A DNA stretch of 64,000 bases from Ardenticatenaceae bacterium (GCA_020634395.1 JACKBU010000005.1:1-64000), one strand, 5' to 3'. Positions 41,685 to 51,281 are shown, counted from the first letter of the stretch. Translations and numbers: made by a program. Notes: a model not told the origin generated them from the sequence alone.

Positions 41685-44600
41685 ATGAAATTCAAACCGA
41701 TACTCATCGTCTTGTTCCTACTGTTGTTGGTCTCAGCTGCCTCTGTTGCACAGGCCAGTAACAACCTCTATGTTGGTGGAGCAGGGGCGGCCGACGCTGG
41801 CAACTGCCAGTCTACCCCTTGCGCTACTATCGCATATGCCGTTTCTCAGGCAGAGAGTAGCGACATAATTAACGTAGCCGCTGGTACTTACACTGAAAAC
41901 TTGCTAATCAATAAAGACCTTACGCTCACTGCTCCAGATGGACGAGGCGTTACCACGATTCAGGGTATTTCTGGCGTCGGCGCGCTTGGGACGATTCTGA
42001 TTGATGGTACCACAACGGCCGTTACCATTGAAGGGTTTACCGTCCTCGGTATAGACAATAACACGCCTGGTGTTGAAAATGCGGCTGTCTATTTGAGAGG
42101 ATCGCACAGCGGGACTGTTATCCAAGACAACGATATTGTGGCCCAAGGTGATGCCGGTCTCATGTCAGAATATGGAGCGACTGTTACCAACTTCCTCATT
42201 GACGAAAATGTTTTCTCTGGTCAAACATTTGTTGGCGCTGAACCGGGTGATTGTGGCTTTAGCAGTCAATTCACTAATCCCAATGTGCCTCGCCAGTTGG
42301 TGGTGATGGGCAATGGGGGCGGTGATGTCGGGTCAGCAAAGGCCACAAATATCACTTTCACAAATAACCAAATTATTGGTACGGCCGGTGGACCAAGCAC
42401 GGTGTCTGGTTGTGAAGTGACAGGCCAAGGCAATACGCTGGTGACTCTTGATGCGGCTAACTCAACCATTACCGGTAACAGCTTTGATGGTGTGACCAGC
42501 CGCTATGCCACAAGTCTCCGCGTGCGCCGCCCCGACACAACCATTGCTAACAACTTCTTCATCAGTGACGGGCTAGGAACGTTCAGCGGGCATGTTTTCT
42601 TCGAAAATGCATCGACGTTTAACATGGGCGATTTGGTTTCCACCAATACCCTTGACAAAGGTGTCTACGGCGATCCGACAGCCACAGCTGGTACATTAGG
42701 CATAGCCATTAAACCGGCTCTAAGTGCTGCTTCCCCTGGTGACACTATTAACGTCGCATCTGGTACCTACGTGGAAGATTTGGTTATTGATAAGGCGATT
42801 ACTTTGTTGGGTCCTAATGCCAGTATCAACCCAAATACAGGCACGCGTGTGGCAGAAGCAGTGATCCATCCCGAAATATCTGAGCCCGATCCTGCAGTCT
42901 GCGAAGTGATGGTTTATATTGAGGTAAGCGATGTAACGATAAAGGGTTTCACCTTTGATGGAGATAATCCAGATCTGACTTCCAGTGTCATCATTGATGG
43001 CGCGGATGTAGATGCCTGCGAAATCCTGGCTGGTTATGAGGGTATGGGCAACATTGTTGTCGAAAACAACATTCTCAAACACAGTACCTATAGTGGCATT
43101 GACTTTTATAACTATACTAATAACGCTGCTACCGCTGGCAACTATATTCGCTACAACCTTTTTGAGAATATCGGCGAAACCACTTACAACTGGGGTGTTG
43201 GTATCCTCATTTACAACAACTTCTACGCTGAAATCACGGATAATGTGTTGACGGGAGTGCGCACCGGTATTCAAACTGGTAACTTCTATCGAGCCAACCC
43301 GGGCACCACAGGCAGCATTAGCAACAACGAGATAGGTGTCTGGCGACTGGGTATTTTCCACAATCTCACGTATTCTGATGCTAGTCCCTTTACCATTTCC
43401 GATAACATCATTACCGCCGAGACCTACCCTGGTGCGACCAAATGGAATGGAGTGCTACTCAGTTCTATCGGTGGCGCAGTTAATGCCCTCATCGCTGACA
43501 ATACAATCAACGTTCCGAACACAGTTTCCTCTGCATCTCCAGGATATACTGCAGGTTACAATGTCTGGAACGTAACCACCACTGCACCAATTGCCATAAC
43601 CGGTGGCACCGTAAGCGGTGGTGATTACGGTATTTTCGTCAACAACTACGAGGGCTATAACAGCAATGCTGGTAACACAGCTATCGCCATTGATGGTGTG
43701 GCTCTCTCGGATTCAGCCATCGCTGGTCTTTATGTTAAGGACAGCCCAGATAATACAAATGCCGCAACCGTCTATGCCAGTATACAAAACAGTACGATTA
43801 ACGATTCAGGCATTGGCATTTTAGTGGACGGTGAAGATGCATCGGTTCAGGCTGAGCAAAACAGGATCTACAGTAACACCCAGAACATGGTAAACAACAA
43901 CCCCGGAGTCACCATGGATGCTTCACCGAACTGGTGGGGAACACCTTGTGACCCGAGCAGTACCATTGTTGGTCTTGTAGACTACAGTCCGTGGTGGAGT
44001 GATCTGGATGGCAACTCCTTGGTGGACGAAGATTACCTGAACGATCTCGGTAACGTGGTTCCAGATAGTGCATCAGGTGAACTAGCAAACCTTATTTTAG
44101 CTTGCGCCCCACCTCTCAGTACTGTTGAATTTGAAGAAAACGGCACCTTCAATGGTGGCATTATTGTCACTACGCCTGGCCTTACCATTAACCTCAACGG
44201 CGGTACCGTGGGCGCTGGCTCACCAGCCTTCACCATTGCTGCCCCGGATGTAACTATTCAAGGGCCGGGTGTCTTGAATGGTAACAACAACTTGTCGCCT
44301 GCTGTTTTAGTGGATGCTGGCGGCGATAACTTCACGCTCAAAGATGTAGAAGTGCGCGAATGGGCCGACGGCGTGGAAGTGGCGGCCGACGTTACTTCCT
44401 TCAAGCTGTTCGACAACTGGATTCACAGCAATACCGACGCTGGCTTACAGGTGAACAGCAACGTCACTCTGGGCGGGGTAGTCTCCATTCAGGGCAACCT
44501 GTTCAAAGAGAATGGTGGCAATGGTATTCAGCATGACGGTAATGGCACACTGCCCGCGTCGTATAACTCCTGGGGCGATGTGGGTGGACCGGCGGGTCCG

Positions 44601-45632
44601 GTTGGTGATGGTGTAAGCGCTAACGTAACCTTTGCCCCCTGGACTTTCGCCGAAGTTTACCTGGATGTTGAACCTAATACGGAAGCGATATTATGGGCAG
44701 TCAACGAAGATGATGCTTTCGACGTTGCGCTAAAGATTGAGGCAGCTAACCTGTACGGCACCAGCTTTGTTTTCAACTATGATGACGCTTTGCTGACCTA
44801 CAATGGCGTTACCTTTAGTTCTCCATGGGACGGTACCTGCCTGCCGCTGGTCGGTCTGGCGGCTAACGAAATCGGATATCAGTGTGCGCTGACGAGCGGT
44901 CCAGAGTGGAATGGCGGCACCGTTGCCACATTCAACTTTACTGCTAATGGTTCTGGTTTGAGTGGCAACGGTCCCTGGTCCGCAGTGTTTGACATCTCTT
45001 CTGCGGTGGCTGACACCAGTGCTGGGGCTGTTGGCGGGGCGAAGGTCTTTGTAAACAATGCCGGGTTTAATGCCCCAAGTGTCCCTGACCGAGACATCGC
45101 GGACGCGAACGACGGGCAGGTCGATATTATCGGCTTGGCGAATTTTACCGGTTTTGTGGATTTGCAAGGCCGCTCCAACGACTCAGGTGCCGTTATACAG
45201 GTGTACGATCAGGCAGATGAGTCTCTAGCGACGTTGATGGCCAACGCTTCAACTGTGGCGGGTGGTGGTTACACCACTGCTTATCTAGCTCCCAATCAGT
45301 TGTCTGTCGGATCTACTTACTGGTTCCAGATTGATAGGGATCTCTATCTGCCAGCAACGGCCGTAGCCGACTCTAACTATGTAAACAGCAAACTGTTGGC
45401 TGACAGACCAACTACCACGCTGGCGACCATTGTGCTGCTCGGCGGCGATGCTACCAATGACGATGTTATTGATATCGGTGACGCTTCCTGTATTGGTGGT
45501 CAATATGGGCAGCTACCGGGCGCCTGTGGCACTGGAACGGGAGACGTGAACGAGGATACGCTGGTCAATATTCTCGACTTGACGCTCATGGGCGGTAACT
45601 TTAACAAGATATCCAGCCCCTGGTCGCCTTAA
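41685..45632 (+). CDS. Exported beta-helix protein with cohesin-like and C-terminal dockerin domains
   Basis: This 1315-aa protein has a signal peptide (ILIVLFLLLLVSAASVAQA). Right-handed beta-helix regions cover about 25-980, with TPCATIAYAVSQA, NVAAGTYTENLLI and many N-N-x-I rungs. A cohesin-like module follows at about 990-1150 (FDVALKIEAANLYGTSFVFN, DDALLTYNGVTF), then a small CarboxypepD_reg-like domain. The end is a type I dockerin: DATNDDVIDIGD and DVNEDTLVNILD are its two 12-residue calcium loops, with a conserved GG-(Q/N)-(Y/F) after each. The ribosome-binding site is AGGAGAAAG. It heads the operon and is the only dockerin protein in the window, so it is the likely cargo of the cohesins encoded next. 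Any enzyme activity of the beta-helix is unknown. Confidence 0.88.
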   Translation: MKFKPILIVLFLLLLVSAASVAQASNNLYVGGAGAADAGNCQSTPCATIAYAVSQAESSDIINVAAGTYTENLLINKDLTLTAPDGRGVTTIQGISGVGALGTILIDGTTTAVTIEGFTVLGIDNNTPGVENAAVYLRGSHSGTVIQDNDIVAQGDAGLMSEYGATVTNFLIDENVFSGQTFVGAEPGDCGFSSQFTNPNVPRQLVVMGNGGGDVGSAKATNITFTNNQIIGTAGGPSTVSGCEVTGQGNTLVTLDAANSTITGNSFDGVTSRYATSLRVRRPDTTIANNFFISDGLGTFSGHVFFENASTFNMGDLVSTNTLDKGVYGDPTATAGTLGIAIKPALSAASPGDTINVASGTYVEDLVIDKAITLLGPNASINPNTGTRVAEAVIHPEISEPDPAVCEVMVYIEVSDVTIKGFTFDGDNPDLTSSVIIDGADVDACEILAGYEGMGNIVVENNILKHSTYSGIDFYNYTNNAATAGNYIRYNLFENIGETTYNWGVGILIYNNFYAEITDNVLTGVRTGIQTGNFYRANPGTTGSISNNEIGVWRLGIFHNLTYSDASPFTISDNIITAETYPGATKWNGVLLSSIGGAVNALIADNTINVPNTVSSASPGYTAGYNVWNVTTTAPIAITGGTVSGGDYGIFVNNYEGYNSNAGNTAIAIDGVALSDSAIAGLYVKDSPDNTNAATVYASIQNSTINDSGIGILVDGEDASVQAEQNRIYSNTQNMVNNNPGVTMDASPNWWGTPCDPSSTIVGLVDYSPWWSDLDGNSLVDEDYLNDLGNVVPDSASGELANLILACAPPLSTVEFEENGTFNGGIIVTTPGLTINLNGGTVGAGSPAFTIAAPDVTIQGPGVLNGNNNLSPAVLVDAGGDNFTLKDVEVREWADGVEVAADVTSFKLFDNWIHSNTDAGLQVNSNVTLGGVVSIQGNLFKENGGNGIQHDGNGTLPASYNSWGDVGGPAGPVGDGVSANVTFAPWTFAEVYLDVEPNTEAILWAVNEDDAFDVALKIEAANLYGTSFVFNYDDALLTYNGVTFSSPWDGTCLPLVGLAANEIGYQCALTSGPEWNGGTVATFNFTANGSGLSGNGPWSAVFDISSAVADTSAGAVGGAKVFVNNAGFNAPSVPDRDIADANDGQVDIIGLANFTGFVDLQGRSNDSGAVIQVYDQADESLATLMANASTVAGGGYTTAYLAPNQLSVGSTYWFQIDRDLYLPATAVADSNYVNSKLLADRPTTTLATIVLLGGDATNDDVIDIGDASCIGGQYGQLPGACGTGTGDVNEDTLVNILDLTLMGGNFNKISSPWSP

Positions 45633-45652
45633 CCCTTTAATCCTGAGCCGGA

Positions 45653-45679
45653 ACGCCGGGCTGTTTCAACCGGCGTTTT
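45653..45679 (+). terminator. Hairpin with T-tract after the dockerin gene
   Basis: AACGCCGG (45653-45660) pairs with CCGGCGTT (45670-45677), extended by G-U pairs and followed by TTC, 21 nt after the stop. It is a plausible terminator or attenuator that would make the first gene more abundant than the cohesin genes that follow. Confidence 0.6.
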
Positions 45680-45688
45680 CCTGAACCG

Positions 45689-45727
45689 GGCTGGCGCCCT
45701 CAGCTCACAAAGCGTAGGGCGCCAGCC
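45689..45727 (+). promoter_or_regulatory. Leader hairpin before the first cohesin gene
   Basis: GGCTGGCGCCC (45689-45699) pairs perfectly with GGGCGCCAGCC (45717-45727), 11 bp around a 17-nt loop, ending 21 nt before ATG 45749. The ribosome-binding site GAGGGAGAG follows it. It could stabilise processed mRNA or act as an attenuator. Confidence 0.55.
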
Positions 45728-45748
45728 TTTGAGGGAGAGAGCTTTTTT

Positions 45749-46870
45749 ATGAGCCGATTGCGACACCTTCTCATTACGGCCGTTACTCTGGTTCTCTTGT
45801 GGATCACCATCAAGCCATCGCTTGTCTGGAGTCAGAATGAGGACGTCACCTTACGATTTTCTCCAGCAAGACCACAGCTGGCGGTCGGCGAGACGATTGA
45901 GACGGCCGTTGAAGTTAGCAGTGTCTCCGATCTTTACGGGTTTGACATTACCATTAGCTACGATCCCAATATAGTAGAAGTAGTTGACTTTGATCCTGAC
46001 TTGGATGGGATTCAAGTGGCTCTCGGCCTTTTTCTGGATCCGGGCTTTGTCATTTTCAATCAGGCAGACAACGATCTGGGGCAACTGCGGTTAGTGATGA
46101 CTCAGTTGAACCCTAGCGAGTCTAAAAGCGGTACAGGCAACCTTATGGTGGTGCGTTTCCGTGCTCGGCAGACTGGCGAAACGCCGCTCTTGCTGGTTGC
46201 CGGCCAGCTTGCCCAACGCGATGGCACGTCTTTCTTCCCGGAACTGCAAAGCGACCAGCTGACCGTAGTCACGACATCGGCGAGTTTGCCGACGGCCGTG
46301 TCTATCCCAACGCGCCTGGCGGGCACGCCCCTGCCGACGGCTACCCCAGAACTGCTAGCGGCGCCCTTATTACCAGCAGTTACCCCTTCCGCAACCATGC
46401 AACCACCTACGTCCACCAGCCAACCGACTGTTGAGGCTGTAGTTGCGCTCGATCACACTAGCACACCCGCTCCGGCAGTACCAACACCTGCGGCCAAGAA
46501 AGGCAGCACAGCAGGCGGCGAGAACAATTTGGGGCCGGGTGGGGAAACGCCAATAACGGCCGTGGGCAATGCCACCGGCGGAAATCAAACGGATTCTGCT
46601 ATCGATGTGCCGGAAACACCGACAATGGCCGTTGCCGCTTTAGAGAGACCGACAGAGACTGCAGTTCACAATGAAACGGCCGTGTCTGTAGTTGGCAGCA
46701 GTGTTTCTGAAGTAGATATGTCAGACAAAGAAAACGTCTATAACGGCCCAGAACCCATCGGACAAAGCTCCTGGATAAAAGTGAGCCTCATAACTCTTGG
46801 CCTGGTGTTAGCAAGCGTGTTTTTTCTCGTATTCTGGAGTCGAAAAAACCGCTCACAGAGCTTAGACTGA
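45749..46870 (+). CDS. Membrane-anchored single-cohesin protein
   Basis: This 373-aa protein has an N-terminal signal (LLITAVTLVLLWITI) and a cohesin module at about 33-155: VGETIETAVEVSSVSDLYGF, DITISYDPNIVEVVDFDPD and a closing GTGNLMVVRFRA. A ~170-residue Thr/Pro/Ala-rich spacer follows, then a C-terminal membrane helix (ISLITLGLVLASVFFLVFW-like, about 345-364) and a basic tail RKNRSQSLD. It could tether dockerin-bearing proteins to the cell membrane, reaching through the envelope by the spacer. The next gene overlaps its stop by one base (TGATG). Confidence 0.86.
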   Translation: MSRLRHLLITAVTLVLLWITIKPSLVWSQNEDVTLRFSPARPQLAVGETIETAVEVSSVSDLYGFDITISYDPNIVEVVDFDPDLDGIQVALGLFLDPGFVIFNQADNDLGQLRLVMTQLNPSESKSGTGNLMVVRFRARQTGETPLLLVAGQLAQRDGTSFFPELQSDQLTVVTTSASLPTAVSIPTRLAGTPLPTATPELLAAPLLPAVTPSATMQPPTSTSQPTVEAVVALDHTSTPAPAVPTPAAKKGSTAGGENNLGPGGETPITAVGNATGGNQTDSAIDVPETPTMAVAALERPTETAVHNETAVSVVGSSVSEVDMSDKENVYNGPEPIGQSSWIKVSLITLGLVLASVFFLVFWSRKNRSQSLD

Positions 46871-48048
46871 TGAACAAGAGGCGATACTATCCTACTGCCC
46901 GTCAGCGGGTTTACCTTAGCATGGTGCTGCTGGCTGTGACACTCCTACCCCTGGTGGTTGCTTATGCTTGGAATCTGCCAACCACTACAACCATTGTCAT
47001 TCTTCCGTCTGATGGCAGTTATCAGGTAGGAAACATAATTGAAGTGGAGGTGTGGGTTGAGAACGCAGTAGACCTTTTTGGCGCTGACGTTCGTCTGGCC
47101 TTTGACGCCACCAGGCTGCAAGTTGTGGATGCTGCTCCTACTTTGCCGGGTGTCCAGATACAGCCGCGCAGCGACATCCTTGCCCCGGACTTCGTGCTTC
47201 GTCGGGAAGCTGACAACACGGCCGGTACTATCTGGTATGCGGCCACGCAAATAAATCCTTCGCCACCGGCCAGTGGCTCTGGTGCGTTGTTTTCGTTTTC
47301 TTTTGAGGTAATTGGAGCGGGGGTAACAGAGGTGCCGGTGACGATGGTTCAGTTGGCAGACCAGAATGGCGAGAGTATTGCGGTTGAGGCAAGCGGAGCA
47401 AATTACGATCTAGTTACGGACATGCCACCACCCACAGCTACTCCAACGGCCACTTCTACCGTTACATTGACTCCAATGAATACGGCTACATCGACTCCCA
47501 CGAGCACGGCAACCGCCACGGTCACGCCGACAGCCACACCGACCACACAACCCTCGTCTGTGGCGACTTTACGGGTTTTGCCCGTGGCCGGCAGTTATAC
47601 AACCGGGGAAACATTTGCAGTGGAGATTTGGGTAGAAGATGTCGTTGACTTGTATGCGGTGGACATTCGTCTTGCGTTCGATCCTGATCTCTTGCAAGTC
47701 CAGGATGAAAACCTCGCGCTGCCTGGCATTCAGATTGACCCTCGCTCCGATCTTCTCTATCCAGACTTTATTGTCCATCAGGAAGCAGATAATGTGGCCG
47801 GCACAATCTGGTATGCCGTTACACAGACGAATCCTCGTGTCCCGGCCAGCGGATCGGGAGCACTTTTTGCCTTTCATTTTAATGTCGTGGCAGAGGGAAC
47901 GGCCGTCATAATCCTGACAGAAAGTACTCTGGCTACGCGGGATGGCGAGACGATTCCACACGAGACGTTTGGTGCTGTGTATGAAATAGCAGCAGATGTG
48001 GACGAAAGCTTCAAGCTTTTTTTGCCAGTCTTACAACAAGGTTCATAA
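46870..48048 (+). CDS. Exported protein with two cohesin modules
   Basis: This 392-aa protein starts at ATG 46870 overlapping the previous stop, so it is translationally coupled. After a signal peptide (LSMVLLAVTLLPLVVAYA) come two closely related cohesin modules, about 36-185 and 235-380. They share IEVEVWVENAVDLF versus FAVEIWVEDVVDLY, VRLAFDATRLQV versus IRLAFDPDLLQV, QPRSDIL versus DPRSDLL, and AGTIWYA. A Thr/Pro linker (TPTATSTVTLTPMNTATS) separates them. The C-terminus KLFLPVLQ resembles the FLP-V ending common in exported Chloroflexota proteins (recalled, not searched). It may be a free scaffoldin. Confidence 0.87.
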   Translation: MNKRRYYPTARQRVYLSMVLLAVTLLPLVVAYAWNLPTTTTIVILPSDGSYQVGNIIEVEVWVENAVDLFGADVRLAFDATRLQVVDAAPTLPGVQIQPRSDILAPDFVLRREADNTAGTIWYAATQINPSPPASGSGALFSFSFEVIGAGVTEVPVTMVQLADQNGESIAVEASGANYDLVTDMPPPTATPTATSTVTLTPMNTATSTPTSTATATVTPTATPTTQPSSVATLRVLPVAGSYTTGETFAVEIWVEDVVDLYAVDIRLAFDPDLLQVQDENLALPGIQIDPRSDLLYPDFIVHQEADNVAGTIWYAVTQTNPRVPASGSGALFAFHFNVVAEGTAVIILTESTLATRDGETIPHETFGAVYEIAADVDESFKLFLPVLQQGS

Positions 48049-48084
48049 GCGATATACAAAGCGTATTTTCGGGAGAGGAGGCAG

Positions 48085-49485
48085 ATGAAAATTGATTTTG
48101 GCATGGTTTCTCTAGGTATTAACTTCGGCGATAGACACCAGGGTAGGGGCCGACGGCAGTGGTTCCTGCTGGCAGTTTTTTTACTGGCGTTGGGTCTTTT
48201 GCTGAGCCTTCGAGCGGTTTCGCCAGCACAGGCAGCAACCACTACGATAACTTTGGAATCGGCGGCGACAGTCATTAACGGTTGTGACACGCTTGATCTG
48301 TTCATTCGCATTAATGATGTCACAAATCTGTATGGTGCAGATGTCCGGTTGACCTTTGATCCCACAGTGTTAGAGGTTACCGTCATCCAGGAACTCAACG
48401 ATCTACTGCAGCCGCCGTTTTATATTGCGGCGAAACAGTATGACAACACAGCGGGTACTGCGTGGCTGGCTTTGACCCAGCTGAATCCGACTCCAGAAGC
48501 TAGCGGCAGTGGTAACTTTGCCCGGATCACCTTCCGCGCAAAAGCTGAGCAGATAGACTCACCTATAACGATTAGTTACAGTAAACTGGCCGACAGGCAG
48601 GGCATGACCATTCCGGCCACGGCCGTTGGTGGCAGCCTGACCACTCAAGCCCCGCAGTCACCAGAGGCGACAATCGCACAGCTAAACACCAACACGGTTC
48701 GCATCAGTTGGAATGCCATTCCCGGCGTCACCAACTACAACATCTACCGTGACACCTACGCCTACTTCACGCCGGCAATACCGTATCAAGTCGTGACCGC
48801 CTTGACTTTCGATGACGTCGGTGTATTAGGGAACTCAGCAACTAATTATTTTTATGCTGTTCGATCAACCTGCGCCAACGGATTTGAAAGCCCCTCTTCC
48901 AACCATATGGGTGAGTTCGACTATGATTTGGCAAGCGCTGCATCACTTGATACCTTCAACGTAATTGCCTTGCCACTCGATTCTGCGGATTCAATTGTGC
49001 CTTTCCAAGCTTCCGGTCTGGCAACTTACATCGGTTCTGGCGTTAAACAAGTTCTCCGATGGAGCCCCGCCTCTCAAAACTTTAACGTGTATCGTCCACT
49101 CACATCACCTCCACCAGCCAACTTTGCTCTGACGACTGCCCAGGCGTATGTTATTCAAGTTGATGGTACAACCAATCCAGTATTGACTTTTGTAAATGAT
49201 GTGCCGAATGAAGGATCCGTTACTTTCAGTTTCTCTATAGGGTCTGGAAGCGGCTGCGCTCTCAATGCGATCTCGATACCTCTGGACCGCACAGACTTGG
49301 TTTCGGCTTCAATGTTGGCAACAGATATAGGCGGAGTGGATCAAGTACTGTTCTGGAATCCAGCAACGCAAAACTATCGAGTCTATAGACCTGGTGTGAG
49401 CCCCCCATTTGCAAACTTCGCCATAAGAACCGGTTATCCTTATTTTGTGTGCTTAAATGAGACAGCTCCGTTGTCTTGGCCTTAA
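48085..49485 (+). CDS. Exported cohesin protein with a fibronectin-type III-like domain and duplicated C-terminal domain
   Basis: This 466-aa protein has an internal-type signal (FLLAVFLLALGLLLSLRAVS, after a 27-residue basic N-terminus). A cohesin module (about 52-195) has LFIRINDVTNLYGADVRLTF and SGSGNFARITFRA. An FN3-like domain (about 195-285) shows VRISWNAIPGVTNYNIYRDT and NYFYAVRSTC. The last ~180 residues hold two related ~90-aa units (NVIALPLDSADSIVPFQASG, and NAISIPLDRTDLVSASMLAT), each with V-L-W-PA-QN---YRP. It is the fourth gene of the cohesin operon. No anchor is visible. Confidence 0.84.
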   Translation: MKIDFGMVSLGINFGDRHQGRGRRQWFLLAVFLLALGLLLSLRAVSPAQAATTTITLESAATVINGCDTLDLFIRINDVTNLYGADVRLTFDPTVLEVTVIQELNDLLQPPFYIAAKQYDNTAGTAWLALTQLNPTPEASGSGNFARITFRAKAEQIDSPITISYSKLADRQGMTIPATAVGGSLTTQAPQSPEATIAQLNTNTVRISWNAIPGVTNYNIYRDTYAYFTPAIPYQVVTALTFDDVGVLGNSATNYFYAVRSTCANGFESPSSNHMGEFDYDLASAASLDTFNVIALPLDSADSIVPFQASGLATYIGSGVKQVLRWSPASQNFNVYRPLTSPPPANFALTTAQAYVIQVDGTTNPVLTFVNDVPNEGSVTFSFSIGSGSGCALNAISIPLDRTDLVSASMLATDIGGVDQVLFWNPATQNYRVYRPGVSPPFANFAIRTGYPYFVCLNETAPLSWP

Positions 49486-49512
49486 AATCGTTAAGTAGGG
49501 AGGAATATAATC

Positions 49513-50307
49513 ATGAACAAACGGGTGCTTCAATTCGCTTTTTTATCGTTGATTGTGTCCATGGCTTTCAGCACTAGCGCTTTTGCTGGTACTTTTCGCA
49601 GTCCTGCTAAAGATACCATGTGCTCTGCTGAAGCAGGCACATGGTGTGCCAACGGTTATGGCGTCCAGGCTGTTTCCAGTGGCATTTACGCTTGCATACC
49701 GGATCAGGTTGGTTTTGTCGGTTGGGATCTATCAAGCGTTACGGAAACCATTGGTTCTGCGCAAGTTTCATTGACGACTTATGATGTTTCTGGTGCGCCA
49801 CAACCGCCAACAGGTCTGGTCTTTGAACTATTTGTCCCTGCCAGCCAGGATTGGACGGAAAGTATTGACCAGGCCAGTCCTGGAAGTTCAGGTGCAATAC
49901 TGGCCAGCACAACGATTGCCCTGGCAAACGGTTCAGAACCGCAGACGGTAGTATTTGGTGGCAGTAGCAAACCAACGGATGCTGCGACCTTAGGCGCTTA
50001 CTTTGAATCTATAAAAACAACCGGACCAGCGACTGTGGGCGTGCGGATTTCTGGAGGCTGTTTGTTAGGAACTGTTGTGGCATTTAACGATCGGGAAGAT
50101 ACAGGTAATCTCCCTGGGGGTGCAGCAGCGACGGAAGCAAATCTGATTCTGTTTTCTCCCACGGCCGTTTCCGTTTCATCTCTCAGTGCCAGTCGAGAAA
50201 TGAACAACGTCTCAGCTTTTGTGGCGATCGGTTTGGTAAGTTTGTCGGGGATCGCTGCCGGTAGTGGCCTGTTAAAGCTGCGCAAGCGTCGGCAAGGTAT
50301 TGATTGA
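49513..50307 (+). CDS. Exported protein with a C-terminal membrane anchor, end of the cohesin operon
   Basis: This 264-aa protein has a signal peptide (LQFAFLSLIVSMAFSTSAFA), a ~190-residue beta-rich outer domain with four cysteines, and a C-terminal helix FVAIGLVSLSGIAAGSGLL followed by KLRKRRQ. The outer domain resembles DNRLRE or disaggregatase-type carbohydrate-binding folds (GWDLSSV, AQVSLTTYDV, VFELFVPASQDWTESI). The tripartite tail looks like a sorting or anchor signal, but no LPXTG or PEP motif is present. The ribosome-binding site is GGAGG. It lies 27 nt after the previous gene. A surface-binding or anchoring partner of the cohesin system is plausible. Confidence 0.75.
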   Translation: MNKRVLQFAFLSLIVSMAFSTSAFAGTFRSPAKDTMCSAEAGTWCANGYGVQAVSSGIYACIPDQVGFVGWDLSSVTETIGSAQVSLTTYDVSGAPQPPTGLVFELFVPASQDWTESIDQASPGSSGAILASTTIALANGSEPQTVVFGGSSKPTDAATLGAYFESIKTTGPATVGVRISGGCLLGTVVAFNDREDTGNLPGGAAATEANLILFSPTAVSVSSLSASREMNNVSAFVAIGLVSLSGIAAGSGLLKLRKRRQGID

Positions 50308-50340
50308 CTGACAGCTAACGGTACTTTTCTAACAGTAATC

Positions 50341-50379
50341 AGCATACTCTGCCTGTAGTCCCTTCAGGCAGAGTATGCT
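50341..50379 (+). terminator. 15-bp hairpin ending the cohesin operon
   Basis: AGCATACTCTGCCTG (50341-50355) pairs perfectly with CAGGCAGAGTATGCT (50365-50379) around a 9-nt loop, 33 nt after the last cohesin-operon gene. No T-tract follows, but the stem is long and perfect. The remaining bases to 50633 hold no gene I can support. Confidence 0.75.
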
Positions 50380-50633
50380 CATTGCACCAATCAGTGGCAC
50401 AAGTAGAGGTTGCGTTCATGAGCCAGGTGGCGTTAATGACCCTTAAAGTGGTGCGAACTATTCTGAGCCACGCAGGACAGCCCCTCTGGCTATGCCAGCC
50501 TAGTTATTGAGGACTTGTTAGTTGGTAGGCCCAAGAACGTCGCTGATGGGGCGCAGGTAAGCGTCATCCTCGTCTCGTTGGGGGAGGGCCTCGCATAAGT
50601 GCTTACGTCCCTGGATTCAACTTGTCGCTTTTC

Positions 50634-51203
50634 TTATCTGCGTTTGCGTACCCAATAGGCATCGGCCACCAGCAACAAAGATAGAAGCTGCTGCGCCATG
50701 AGTACAAAATACCCCTGGCGCATCATAAGCGCAGCCGCGCTGATGTTGCCGACGACGAGCCAGAAATAGCCCTGCGCCTTCTGCCTGGCTAACAGGTACG
50801 TGCCAACCAAAAATCCAGCCGCAACGCCCAGTTCCCAGACCTGGTTGAGCGTTGTCAGGCCACCAAAATCATAAAAGCTTAAGCCCAGACCGACTACCAC
50901 CATCAGCCTGGCAAGATAGTCGAGCCAGACATGCTGATGGAAGGATACCTGTTCTTGTCGGGCCGCGATCAGGCCCATGATCATGGCCGGCACGCCGCTG
51001 CTTTCGACGGCGGCGGCTATCCAGTTGCGCTCCGAAATAAAGATAAACACCCAGGGCGGCAGCCCCACGAGATAGCAGCTCCAGGCGAGAATAAGCCGGG
51101 ACTGCTGTATTTGTACGCTCACAGCCCGCTCTGCCCGAGAAAAGAAGAATTTGTTCAGCAGGTAAAAAGCCCCGCCCCACAGTTGCAGCAGTAAATTTAG
51201 CAT
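50634..51203 (-). CDS. PnuC-like integral membrane protein
   Basis: This 189-aa protein has about six membrane segments. The last part, KAQGYFWLVVGNISAAALMM and LLVADAYWVRKRR, matches the final helices of PnuC-type vitamin transporters (nicotinamide riboside family), including the W---(G/D)-I pattern and basic end. The first helix region (LLNLLLQLWGGAFYLLNKFF) is less typical. The ribosome-binding site AAGGGG lies before ATG 51203. Its substrate cannot be given; the PnuC relation is moderate. Confidence 0.65.
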   Translation of the reverse strand: MLNLLLQLWGGAFYLLNKFFFSRAERAVSVQIQQSRLILAWSCYLVGLPPWVFIFISERNWIAAAVESSGVPAMIMGLIAARQEQVSFHQHVWLDYLARLMVVVGLGLSFYDFGGLTTLNQVWELGVAAGFLVGTYLLARQKAQGYFWLVVGNISAAALMMRQGYFVLMAQQLLSLLLVADAYWVRKRR

Positions 51204-51281
51204 GGGTATCCCCTTTGGATTGACTGGGCAGCAAACGGCCGTACAGCCGCCCTGGCAGCCCCGATGATGGCGCGTTACAGG

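Noticed and set aside
49513..50307. LPXTG or PEP-CTERM sorting signal on the last cohesin-operon protein
   Set aside because: The tail has a hydrophobic helix and basic end but no LPXTG or PEP motif, so only a membrane anchor is claimed.
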